From NCBI GenBank assembly GCA_963920525.1, contig OY986438.1, forward strand, positions 128,411,420 to 128,475,419: 64,000 bases of DNA. Direction: 5' to 3'. The position numbers were made by a program, and so were the translations under genes. Shown here piece by piece: positions 29,401-38,816 of the stretch; the stretch's first letter is position 1, and each line of letters starts with the position of its first letter. The notes beneath the pieces were generated by a model, which was not told the origin of the DNA, ran no database searches, and worked only from the letters and a program-made list of their open reading frames with translations. This DNA comes from Dichetophora obliterata (Eukaryota > Arthropoda > Insecta > Diptera > Sciomyzidae).

Positions 29401-29671
29401 GTCACTTCCTTGGGCTGTTCTTCAACAGGTATCTCTTCTACTGTGACAGTAGTTTCTGGTTGTTTGTCATCTTCTTCGACAGTTTCAATTTTTGTGACTT
29501 CCTGTTTGCCACCCTTGATCTTCTTGATGACACGAGTGCGAATCTTTTTATTTGTCGTCTTACCGTCTTCATTTATTGTGTCTATGAATTTAACTTCTTC
29601 AGGTAGTTCGGTTGCTCTTTGTTGCTGATTTTCCAAAGATTTTTGATTCAGTGTTTGTTGTGGTGTGTTCT
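5492..29671 (-). CDS. sls: sallimus giant 24.18-kb exon: 110-module PEVK spring
   Basis: One uninterrupted minus-strand exon of 24,180 bp encodes about 8,060 residues of the insect titin (sallimus) elastic region. I place the acceptor at CATAG|AG (29672), which satisfies phase 1 and gives an N-terminal lead ENTPQQTLNQKSLENQQQ. A second phase-compatible AG lies about 40 bp further in. The donor is AAGG|GTAAGAAC at 5492. The exon holds a short lead, then 110 modules of exactly 70 residues (6501-29600), then four diverged modules each opening with ELPE, then a short tail ending QISKG. PEVK residues make up about 59% of the consensus module, with no cysteine and no globular domain. In the titin family such sequence is an extensible, disordered molecular spring in the I-band. 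Both ends are phase 1, so the exon is symmetrical. Its size is extraordinary for a single coding exon. Open translation past the donor to a stop at 5316 is intron read-through. Confidence 0.93.
5560..6500 (-). repeat. four diverged PEVK modules flanking the homogeneous array
   Basis: Immediately downstream (in the gene) of the 110-unit array come four units of similar length that keep the order ELPE..., a Thr/Lys-rich basic stretch with VIKK or SIKK, then an acidic VEE-type end. Examples are ELPERKAIVMSKKEDGTPKK, ELPEESITEEIINDDGFPQ, ELPEDITVFETTSPQGKVKK and ELPEEIVFSEILTKDKKPRK. They vary in length and share little exact DNA with the array. Confidence 0.8.
20341..22100 (-). repeat. 1,260-bp (six-module) duplication inside the PEVK array
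   Basis: A run of unusual variants at 20371-20820 recurs 1,260 bp later at 21631-22080: TTCAAAAGGT, then GTTATTGTT, then GTTACATCAATCGGC in the same order and spacing. A few bases differ between the copies, so it is older than the 420-bp repeats. Confidence 0.7.
25861..27120 (-). repeat. three identical 420-bp higher-order (two-module) repeats inside the PEVK array
   Basis: Blocks 25861-26280, 26281-26700 and 26701-27120 read identically line by line. They share private markers, for example TTAGTAACTT at 26131, 26551 and 26971 and TTTCCTTCTTC near 25989, 26409 and 26829. This is a dimer of two different 210-bp modules copied in tandem. Confidence 0.9.
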
Positions 29672-29882
29672 CTATGGTTGTGTCTTGTGTCGTGTGTTTT
29701 GGGGTGTAAGTTGTTTGTGTTGTATCTGTGTAAAAGATTGTTATATAAGTGTGAATTTTTTGAAAATGCTGTGAAATTTTTGTTTTGTGTAATATGTGTT
29801 TTTGTTGTTGGGTCTGATAGGGATTTGGAAGTTTTACGCCATTTGTTGTTAGTTTTGTTAATTATTGAACTTTTATACTCAC

Positions 29883-32800
29883 CCCTCATAATGTTTACCA
29901 TATGTGATTCCGACAACTGATGTATTGGGGTGATATCTTCAACTGTAATTTTTGCTTTATTAGTAAGCGGTTTAAATTTCTCTTGAGTAAGAGATGTTTC
30001 AAATGTTGTAATTGATTCAACAGAATATGGCAGATTTTCGTCAAAAGAGGTTTGTAAAACTTGACTTGTTTTCTCCATTTTTGAGAATGTATCTTCAGAA
30101 TCATACAAAGTGGGTATTTGTTGTGTTGGTAGTGCATGTTGATATGTATCAGAAAGTTTTACTTGCTGTGTCTTATCTTGTATAGATTTATATGGAATTT
30201 CATGATCGTTTTTAAATACTTGACTTTGCTCATATGATTTATGTGTTTCGTAATTAATAGAAGCGGTGTGTTGACTGTGTGGAATACCGTCTAATATTGA
30301 AGTTTCTTCGGTGGTAGTAAGTGACGTTTGTATTGAAGCCTGCAGATCGCTTAATTGAAGTGTAGGCTCAGTGATCTCCTTATGAGTTATTTCGGAAAAG
30401 GGCACTGTATTTTCATATACTATGATTGAGCTCTTATTTGATATGAACTGCTGTGAAAAACTTGGTTTTGCATTTTCAATGCTCAATGTTTCACCTTTTA
30501 ATGAGTCTTGAAGTTTCTCATCTGGAGTAACTTCTTCACTCAGGTACGTTCTGTGTGTAATGAAAGCGGTATCTGCTTTTGAAAGCATTGGGTTCGATTT
30601 TTCTAAGTTATCCAAAGCATTTAATAAATTTTCTTCTGTTATAGTTCCTAAAAGTTGGGGAGTTTCCAAGCTTGTATGTGCCTTTGGTGGTTCGACTATG
30701 ATATCTGATGAAAGTTGTTCAAGAGTATCATACGGAAAGGTTTTATTTATGGAAACAATTTTATTAAGATCCTTATCAAAAACCGTTTCAGCTCTATTTA
30801 CAATGTGTGGTTTAAAATCACCGGCTTCTTCTACACTTTCAAAAGTGTTAATAGTTGTTGTAGTATGAGATTGAGATTGAGTACTAACGAATTGAGTTGT
30901 TAAATCGTTGGATTTTATGTCTTGTTTCTTTAAAAGTGAGATATCCTCGTATATGATTGCCTCTTGAACTTCTTTAGCTTGATTGGATATGTCATCTAAT
31001 ATGCTTGTTGCAATTTCATGTTTTTCTTTAAGTTTATATGATTCAGAGATTTCATTTAAAATGATATTTTCTTCAGTAGTTATAGCATTTTGGCCATCCT
31101 GAACTAATGTAGCATTATTCTCTGATACTTTAAGTGGGGCCAGATTGTCTTCCTTTAAGAATATAGATTGAGTGGTTGTTAAATGAAGCTTTGCTATATC
31201 TGTTGTGTCAAATTTTAGTTCAGCATGACTTTTTTGCACATCTTCTACTTTTGAAATATCTGTTATGGAGTAATATGGTGCTACTTCACCAATTACCGTC
31301 TCAATATTTGCATTTTCAATGGAAGGTTTAGCTACTTTGGGCATGATGTGTCTGATGTTATCATCTTCTTTGCTGTAAACCATTCCTGATTCAGTTATAA
31401 GCGCATGCTTAAAATTATCGCAAACATTAATATTAGCTTCTTTGGCATTGCGTTCAAAATCACTAAGCATACTATCGATATTTTCTAAGGGGGTTATTAT
31501 GGAGACCATCTGCTCTCTTTGTTGGCCCTCAACCGCAACATTGGCAATTTCTTTTTTAGGTCTAATGACATTTATATTGAATTCCTTCTGCAAAATTAAA
31601 TTCTTAGTTTCTAATTGCGCCTTGCGTTCTGAGGAACTATCTACAGCAAGGTGTGCAACGTTTTCATCGCGTGGGGGAATAACTATTTTCTGTGATTCTT
31701 CGTAGACCAAAACTTCTGAAGTCAAAGTTTCCCGTTCACTGCCCTCGACAAAAGGTTTGGCAAATTTTTCGTGGATACTAGTAGCTGGTACGATTGACTC
31801 CTTTATTAGCACTTCAGCAACTGTTTCAACTTGTACTGGTTTAAATATTTCACTTATTCCTCTAAGAGCTTCTACGGTTTGTTTTATGTTACTGTCAAAA
31901 GATTCGGTTTCTTCAAAGGACTGTGGCTGGATAACCATTGTTTCGTTACATGTTTCCTCAGCAAATGGCTTAGCGGTTGTCAATTTCGTTGAATTTTCAG
32001 GAATTGGTGACTCTTTAGTAAGTATTTGGTCAACGGTTTCTACTTGTATTTGCTTGAATAATTCAGCTATGTTCACTTGAGCTGCTGCTATGGGATTAGT
32101 TGAAGCTTCCAATATTAGGGTCTTTTCAAAAGCTTGAGGTTGAGTTATTATTGTTTCGCGATGTGTGCCCTCTAAAAATGGTTTGGCATATTCCATCTCT
32201 GTTATGGCATCAGGTATAGAAGTTTCCTTCGTAAGGACTTCAGAAATTGTTTCAACTTGAATAGGTTTAACTATTTCATTTAACGATGCTTGTGCGAAGG
32301 CAGCTGGATGCTTTAAGTCATATAATGTTGCTGTATCTTCGTATGTTTGGGGTTGTGTTACTGTAGTTTCGTGTTGTGAGCCCTCAATAAACATCTTACC
32401 AGTTTTGTGTTCCACTTTATCTGCTACAAATTGATTTTCTTTATTAAGCACCTCTGCTGTTGTTTCAACTTGCACGGTTTTTAGTATTTCCTCGATTGCT
32501 ACCAGCGCTTGTGCAGTTCTCTCATTTGGTTTACTTTCTAAATTAACACTCTCTTCGAAAGGTTGTGGCTGCAATACAGTACATTCTCGCTGAGCACCCT
32601 CCACAAAGGGTTTGGCATGCGTAATATTTGGCTGAAATGTGGGAGCTGGCAGAGGCGAATCATGAATATTCATTTCGGTAACATTTATTGAAGACTGTAG
32701 TTTTGAAATGGGTGTCTGGATGGCGTTGGTTAAAAATGTTTGTAGCTTTTTAAAAGATCCTTCCGATTCGATCGATTCATGTAATTGTGTTGTGTGCGAA

Positions 32801-35800
32801 CGTAGCAGTTCGAAATCCGTATTTGCTTGTTGTTGCTGATTTTTCAAATCGATATCATTAGTGAATTTAACACTTTCAAGTATTTGAGTTTCATCTGTAA
32901 TATTTTTGAAGAGCAAAGTCTTTTCAAGTCCTTCTTTCGCCGAATCGGATATTTTACAAAGTGGTGCTAATTCCTGTGTTGTATCTATTGACTTTTGTTC
33001 GTTGATTATTGGTGCGGTTTTATTCTCTGAGACACTGGGCTGGGCTTTTTTCATACCTACTGTAGGTTTAATTTCTAAGCCACTTTCTTTTTCAGCAACA
33101 ACAATATCATGACTTTGTGTGGCACATATATTCGTTACCAGCACACTTTCTAAAGATTGTTCCGGTTGCCGCGATCCTAAGAGTTGTTCACTAGGTTGCA
33201 CTTGCTCACAACTGATTACTTCAGTGATGAGAGTTTCACTGTTTGTTTTATAATTGCCAACTGCATTTATTGTCTTCATAATAAAATCTTCTAAGTTTTC
33301 TAAATTGTGTTTATCATCTACACTCTCTGTCACTGCCGCAGCAAGTGGAGGAGTTTCTCCAATTTTTGCTGTTTCCGCTTTTGCTGCTGATAATGATGAT
33401 AGTTCTGATTCCAGCTCGAGCACATTTATCTTATTAATTAAAACTATAACGTTGCTCGCATCAACACAAGGCTTGGCAGTTTCTCCTTCTTTTTGTTCGT
33501 AAGGTCTTAATACCGATTCTTTCTCAAATATTTCTGGATTTTGCACAGTTATTTCATCGATTTTTTCAGTTGTCAATTTGCATCTAGATTCTTTAGATTC
33601 AAGGGGTTGTATGGACTCGGCAACATGACCTTGTAATATAGTTTCACTGACAATAATAGACTTATGAGCCAACTCATCCTGAGTAACTTCAGCTTGCTTG
33701 GTAGCTTCAGCAGCTGGCGTAGACATTTTTTTTTCTTTTTCGTGTGCAGTTGTTGTGGAAATCTCAATGGCGTCCACGAAACCGACCACCATAATATTAG
33801 TCAAGTCCGTTGATTTTCCTGAAACTGTCTCATAGCTCATGGAATTCTCCAATGCCGCAACTTCACTGTTTAGTGCGGAAATTATTGGGCTTACAATGAC
33901 ATGTGCGCATTCTGCCTTTTTGGGTGATTCATCCAATTCTTCCAGAGATTCAGTTGGTAGCTCGGTTGTGGTGTTGGCAACAGGCAGTGCCATTTCAGAA
34001 CGAATATGTGCAGTTTTTCGACAAAGTTGGTCAGTTATTGCAAGTGGATACTCCTCTTCATGTGCTTGTGCAGCAAACACTTCTACAGGGTGCATTAAAC
34101 TTATATCACTTTGGGCACTTTGTTGATCTTGCAGTGGTAAAGTCTCTAGCAGTAACTCTTGTTCCAAAACCATGTGTTGCTGTACTAAAGTAGAAAATTG
34201 TCTCGCTATACTTTGTTCAGCTAGTGCCAAAACTGGTTCTTGAACCATCTTCGTATCTTTTGTAGTATCTAGTGTTTGTATTTGCGACACTTCAACGGCT
34301 AGGAAAGTTTCCGTAGATTTTCTATCCGAAGCGCAAACTTTCGGTTGTTTGGTTAATTCCAATGCAGTATTTGTTTCATTTGCTTGTACCTCGGAAACTT
34401 GTACCGATTCCAATACATTTGACATGGTCGGGACAATATGCTTCCCTTCAGGCTTATCGAAAATTTCTAATTGTTTGTCAGATTCTAAAATAGATTGCTC
34501 CACAGTTACACCGGCTGACATGGTGTCAATTTGACGAACAGCTTCCAGTGGTTTCGTCTGTTCTTTTATTATTTTCGATGTTGCTAATTCGGGTTGTGTC
34601 TCGGACACTGTTGCCGCCTTAAGATCACCATAAATGCGTGTTGTTTTTGCAACATGCTGCAATGCTTTTACTTCCTTTAACAGTTTCGATTCTTTTTCAA
34701 TGGGCTGCATAGCCTCTGTGATAATTGAGATTTGTTCCGCAAACTCTTGTTTAGCTTCTGCACTTGCTGGAAACATATCATGCACGAGATTTCTTTCTTT
34801 TTCCTGCACTTGCACATTACTTACATTTGCAACAACTTCGGCACTCTCATAGACTACTGTCGACTGTTGCAAGCCTTGCAGTGGAGCTGCAACATCAGCT
34901 ACAGACTCCAAAGTCTGTTCAACATTAGTGGAAACAACTGCGTTTGCCGCTGTTATACTGCATTTTTGTGTATGTTGCTGATCAGGGACATGTACTGGGA
35001 AATCTTTTGTCTTCTCTTCTGGCAAAGTCACAAACGTTTCCACTGTATATAGAGCTGGCGTTTGCTCAACTTCGGCTAAAACGGGAATTATTTTATCATT
35101 TAAGCTGAGATCTTGAGGCATTTCGTTGACTAAAGTTTGTTCTGTAGCTATGATGTGGTGACCAGCTTCCTGCATCTGCAGCACAGCCTGCACTGTTGCG
35201 CCTCTAAATTCAGTCATTTGCTGTTCCAACGGACTATGTAAATCTGGAATGGTGGTCATAACACCCTCTTCAAAGACTAGTTTTGACAAAGCTTTAGTTT
35301 CTGCGGCTGGTCTTCTAATCGAAGTCATGGAATCCACTTGCTCTACAAGCTGAATTTGTTCCACATTCATTGGGACTGTCTGCATAGAAACAGCAGCTTC
35401 AGCAACCACTTCTTTTGGATGGGAAGTGGTTTCTGTAAGGTTTAATTCTTGCTCTACGACATCAACTTGTGTGGAAATATAAGATTTTTGCTCTATCACA
35501 GTGGTTGTGGGATGTGTTTCAAGAGATGGTGAAGGCATATATGCCTTGGTTGTTTCATCAGATACCGTTTCAACAACTTGCAAGCTCGTATATTGAGTTG
35601 TTGGGATGGCTACAGCTTCTAAGCTTTGTGCCAATAAAGTTTTGACCGATTTATGGTTTTCTGTTGTTTCCTGCCCAAGTTCTTCCAACACCACGATACT
35701 CTTAAGTGGAATATACTCCATAGCAGCTGTTGCTGAAGACATTGTTGGCATTTCTTTAATATCTGTCTCAGCTTGAGCTGGTGTGACAAGCAATTGTTCC

Positions 35801-36506
35801 TGTGTTTGAAATGTTACAATATCTGTTGCTGCAGACTCTTCATTTATAGGAGATGTTTTAAAACTATCAACTGATTCATGAACCATCGGCGGCGTGTCTA
35901 TTAGTATTGGTTGCAATTGATCTATATGTTGAATAGCATTTATTGCTTGTGGATGTTTTTTGAGTTTGAGATCGTCAGTAGCTTGCGTTATTTGCACTTC
36001 ATCCACTTGGGTGACACGCATATCAATGAATGCCGTAGTTTCGGAAACTCTTGCTGAAATGTCAGGCTGCTTGGTAAGCTCTTCGGTGGCTATTTCTAGC
36101 ATATCAAGAGATTCTTGTGTTACAACCGATTTTGATGGGGAAATTTTGGCATGAGCTTGTTGTGAACGATTTTGTGCATCGTGTGTGGAAATTTCCGGTG
36201 TTTCTATAACGGGTATTATTTCGATCGTTTCTTGAGGTAATGCCTGAATCAGCACTGTTTCATATCGGCTGTCTGATACAATTTCTGCACACTCTTCTTC
36301 TTCTATCTCTTCCGCTTTATCATGTACCTGTTGTGCTATGTGTTCTGTTGAATCACTGAATTGTTGTTGTAATTGCTTTTTCTGTTTTTTCTGTTTTCTG
36401 TTAGTCTTTTGTGTTTTTATGGTTTCCTGTTGTAGTATAATTTGTTCTTGTTGTACGACTTGTTGTTGCTTTTCAACAAATGTAGCTGCCAATGGCGCTG
36501 TTGTTT
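29883..36506 (-). CDS. sls: sallimus 6.6-kb exon, low-complexity Q/E/T/V-rich linker region
   Basis: An open exon of 6,624 bp (2,208 codons) begins after the acceptor TTACATTCACAG (36507) and ends at a strong donor GAGGG|GTGAGTAT (29883). It is phase 1 at both ends. The protein starts with a Gln/Lys-rich segment (about residues 10-55) and continues as acidic, Thr/Gln/Val-rich sequence with no Ig or Fn3 fold. Between about 31.69 and 32.68 kb it contains five copies of a 71-72-residue repeat with the signature AKPF(V/L)EG...TxxQPQ(S/A)FEE...VQVET(V)AEVLxKE. It sits between the Ig-rich kettin part and the 110-module PEVK spring. It is probably part of the extensible I-band region, but no precise function can be given. 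The translation continuing to 29599 is read-through of the next, 211-bp intron (29672-29882). Confidence 0.88.
31690..32680 (-). repeat. five diverged 213-216-bp coding repeats (71-72 residues)
   Basis: The landmark GGTTTGGCA (plus strand, encoding AKPF on the minus strand) or its variants occur at about 31754, 31967, 32180, 32392 and 32609, spaced 213, 213, 212-213 and 216 bp. Each is followed in the protein by E(G/E)..(R/N)ET, QPQ, FE and then VQVET..VL.KE. Sequence is unrelated to the 70-residue PEVK module despite the near-identical period. Confidence 0.8.
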
Positions 36507-36998
36507 CTGTGAATGTAATGTAATTAGGTGAAATGCGAATTTATTACTAAAAAATGTTAAGGACGTTGTAACGTTTATTAAGGCTAAGAGTTACATTGGT
36601 GTTTAAAGGACCAGCAGCAGCGCAATAAAAACAGATTATTACAAATGCCGATTTGAATTACTACAAAACAGACAAACAATCGATGACGTTATAAAACATT
36701 GAGTATAACGGTATATTGCACACTCTTTTGTGCAAACTTTAAAAAAAAAACAGTCGAATTTTTTCTGGCTTAAAATTTATTGCTTACCTCAAGTACATAA
36801 TTTAGGATAGTTGCTGCGATAAAAGCATTTATATAATTTTTGCTAGGAGCTTTATCCAAGTTGGTTCTGTTAAAGTTTTATTTTTCTATTTCTAGTAGCT
36901 GTAGTGTTATTTTTAAGCAAACTTTGCATTCGTGCTTTAATATTATAAAAGGATTTTTTTTTGGTAAATAAAAACTTGTAGTATTAACATATATTAAG

Positions 36999-37004
36999 TT
37001 TATT
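36999..37004 (-). promoter_or_regulatory. candidate polyadenylation signal for the short (kettin-like) isoform
   Basis: TTTATT on the plus strand reads AATAAA on the minus strand, about 380 bp past the alternative stop codon. AT-rich DNA produces such hexamers by chance, so this is only a candidate. Confidence 0.25.
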
Positions 37005-37149
37005 TCTTAAAAGTGTCGAACAACCCCTTGTTTTGTAGAGAAGAGGTGTTAAAAAAATTTTACTTGAAGCTTATATGACAACAGATTACAGGGACGAGCG
37101 AGTAGCAGAGCGTTGATTTTATCTTCGCAGCCCCTTTTTATCAGGTTGT

Positions 37150-37175
37150 AGTAATAGTACATAGTGGTAGTAGTA

Positions 37176-37207
<32 letters not shown>
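37150..37207. repeat. (TAG/GTA)n trinucleotide microsatellite
   Basis: A run of imperfect then perfect GTA/TAG triplets, with shorter islands up to about 37262. It lies in the probable 3' UTR of the alternative terminal exon. Confidence 0.9.
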
Positions 37208-37379
37208 TGGTAGGAAAAATAATAGTAGTAGTTGTGGTATGGCACGTGGTAGTAGAGGTAGTTTTTAATTGATACTGACTTTATATCGTTTTCTTATTAT
37301 AAGTTTAGCAATTGTTAAATATATTTATATATTGTTATTATTAATTGGTTTGTTGTTGTTGTAATCTTCTGCTATGTTT

Positions 37380-37450
37380 CTACAATAGTTCTTGCTCAAT
37401 ATTCAAACCTTCATCGACAACGATCGTACGCTCCTCGACAAATGTTTCCT
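37380..37450 (-). CDS. sls: sallimus alternative terminal exon (short, kettin-like C-terminus)
   Basis: On the minus strand an acceptor (TGCTCTACAAAAAAG, ending at 37451) is followed by a short open stretch that completes a phase-1 codon to Glu. It reads EETFVEERTIVVDEGLNIEQ, then ELL, then TAG at 37380-37382. The stretch looks like real protein in otherwise simple, AT-rich DNA, and its phase fits the exon at 37670-37730. Joining the two gives a protein that ends just before the spring region. Drosophila kettin is known as a short sls product lacking the PEVK part, so I infer this is the kettin-type end. It is short, so chance is not excluded; transcript data would decide. Confidence 0.6.
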
Positions 37451-37669
37451 CTTTTTTGTAGAGCAGGGCAGGGCAAGGCAACACAAGATAGGCAAAGCAG
37501 TTTCAAGCGGTTTTATGGAGTTTTTTGTTTTTTTTTATATACATATATAAAGATATTTTGAAAAAGTAAAATAAAAATGTAAAAAAAAGCAAAAAATTAG
37601 GTTTTAAAAATGTATGAAATCTATAAAGCTTAAACTCAAGATTAGCATGCTATCAGACAGAATTCTTAC

Positions 37670-37730
37670 CAATTTTAATATGTGTTACAGCTTCATGACT
37701 TTCGATCACTTGTGTCGTTTCAACTGTCCT
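37670..37730 (-). CDS. sls: sallimus 61-bp exon at the isoform branch point
   Basis: A short exon between TATATAG (37731) and a near-consensus donor AATTG|GTAAGAATT (37670). It starts in phase 0, matching the end of exon 45655-46688, and ends in phase 1, matching both the alternative terminal exon and the 6.6-kb exon. It encodes RTVETTQVIESHEAVTHIKI plus one base. Because it is the only phase 0-to-1 exon found between the two regions, it is the needed adaptor that lets the Ig part splice into either end. The match of phase on both sides is the main support; the upstream pyrimidine tract is weak. Confidence 0.75.
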
Positions 37731-38279
37731 CTATATATTGCATTCAAATGAATATGTTGTTCATGGAATAATTCATGTTGTCAATTAAATTACATTCAAT
37801 TTTAATAATATTTAAAGAAATGAAAGATAGTAAGATTTTGGTAACAAACAAAACATTTACAATGCTAAATAAATAAAAAAGTCAATTTATTCCCTATTCT
37901 TTTAAAATAAATATACGAATTTTAAATATTATTTGCAAATATATGTATTTTTGCAATTCTTCAAATTTTATACTTGTTGTTTTTTCATTCAAAAATTTCG
38001 AAGGCATTTAGAAAAAAGCCTTATTTATTTATTTATTTATTTACTTGATTGCTAAACCTTAACAGGTTTTATAGCAAATTTAAAATTATAAAATAAGATA
38101 TTTAATACAATTCAAAAATATAAAGTATGATTTGGAATGAAATAATGTATTTTTAACAAACTAAAACGTTTTAGTAAATTGCTTAAAGTATATAATTTTA
38201 TTAAAGTATAAAAAATAATAGAAAAAAAGTTAAGTCAAAATCGATAAAATCAGACAGCATAGCAGGGTTGCGTTTTCAA

Positions 38280-38529
38280 GACAAACAAGGTCAAGTTAGC
38301 AACAATTTTTGTATACGGCGGAGTCGTGTGACAAACAAGGTCTAAAACCCAATAAAACACCACTCCAATAGGTATATATATATAATATATATCGTTCTGT
38401 CTCCCTGAAGCCGGTGAAATCCTGGCTTGACAGGGTGGTTACTCGACAAACTAGGTCAACTTCACCAAACCAATTTTCATAAAATAAAGAAAACCAGTTG
38501 CGAACGCAGGCACCAAGACAAACTAGGTC
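38280..38529 (-). repeat. four copies of a 13-bp motif in the LINE 3' region
   Basis: GACAAACAAGGTC occurs at 38280-38292 and 38330-38342, and GACAAACTAGGTC at 38445-38457 and 38517-38529 (plus strand). All are the same orientation, spaced 50, 115 and 72 bp, between the reverse-transcriptase stop and the A-rich tail. Confidence 0.85.
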
Positions 38530-38816
38530 TTATCGGCCACTCATATTAATATATTACAAATCGATCTAACGTAGTGTTTCAAGAGGTAAAAAGACACCAA
38601 GACACCACGGTACCGTCGACAAGTGTAGTTACAATCATCATGAAGATATGAGGCAACTGAAGATCCCAGGTTTAGGTCCATTCAGATTACTTAGATGTTT
38701 ATCCACCAAAATTTTCCATTTTACGCTTAGGTCCATTTATCCATTAAGATTGTTATATTAATGTGTTTACAAATCACCAGATGCATCAGATATATGTTTG
38801 AAAGAACTTTACATAA

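Larger units (their letters stand above)
6501..29600 (-). repeat. tandem array of 110 x 210 bp (70 codons) PEVK modules
   Basis: The same landmark (TGTTTGTCATCTTCTTCAAC on the plus strand) recurs every 210 bp from 6781 to 29461, which is 108 exact intervals, and recognisable end units lie at each side, giving 110 units with no length change anywhere. In protein the unit runs from EEVRVIETVTEEGKPKKTKI through RTRVIKKIKGDKQEVTKIET and VEEDDKQPETTVTVEEIPVE to EQPKDVTELP. I count 19 acidic and 14 basic residues in the consensus, with the basic ones concentrated in the first half and the acidic ones in the second. Common variants are IKG/IRG, EEVR/EQVR and EIPV/EIPF. The first and last units are the most divergent. 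Confidence 0.97.
36507..37379 (-). other. sls intron, including the likely 3' UTR of the short isoform
   Basis: Noncoding DNA between the alternative terminal exon and the 6.6-kb exon. It is AT-rich with a trinucleotide repeat at about 37150-37207. The minus strand carries AATAAA-type hexamers, for example opposite 36999-37004. No gene-like ORF is present. Confidence 0.6.

Noticed and set aside
6501..29600. Regular direct repeats as a possible CRISPR array or satellite DNA.
   Set aside because: Units are 210 bp, adjoin without spacers, and encode an open protein frame in a eukaryotic gene.
6553..29628. Plus-strand ORFs of 3,716, 2,771, 2,498, 1,871 and other codons across the PEVK array.
   Set aside because: They are exact shadows of the minus-strand 210-bp repeats. 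The minus frame is open over the full exon, has splice-bounded ends and PEVK composition, and continues into flanking sls exons.
29599..29882. Continuation of the 6.6-kb exon's ORF to a stop at 29599, as a possible alternative C-terminus.
   Set aside because: A strong donor (GTGAGTAT) stands at 29882 and the extra residues are Asn/Thr/His-rich like translated intron. Intron retention cannot be ruled out but nothing supports it.
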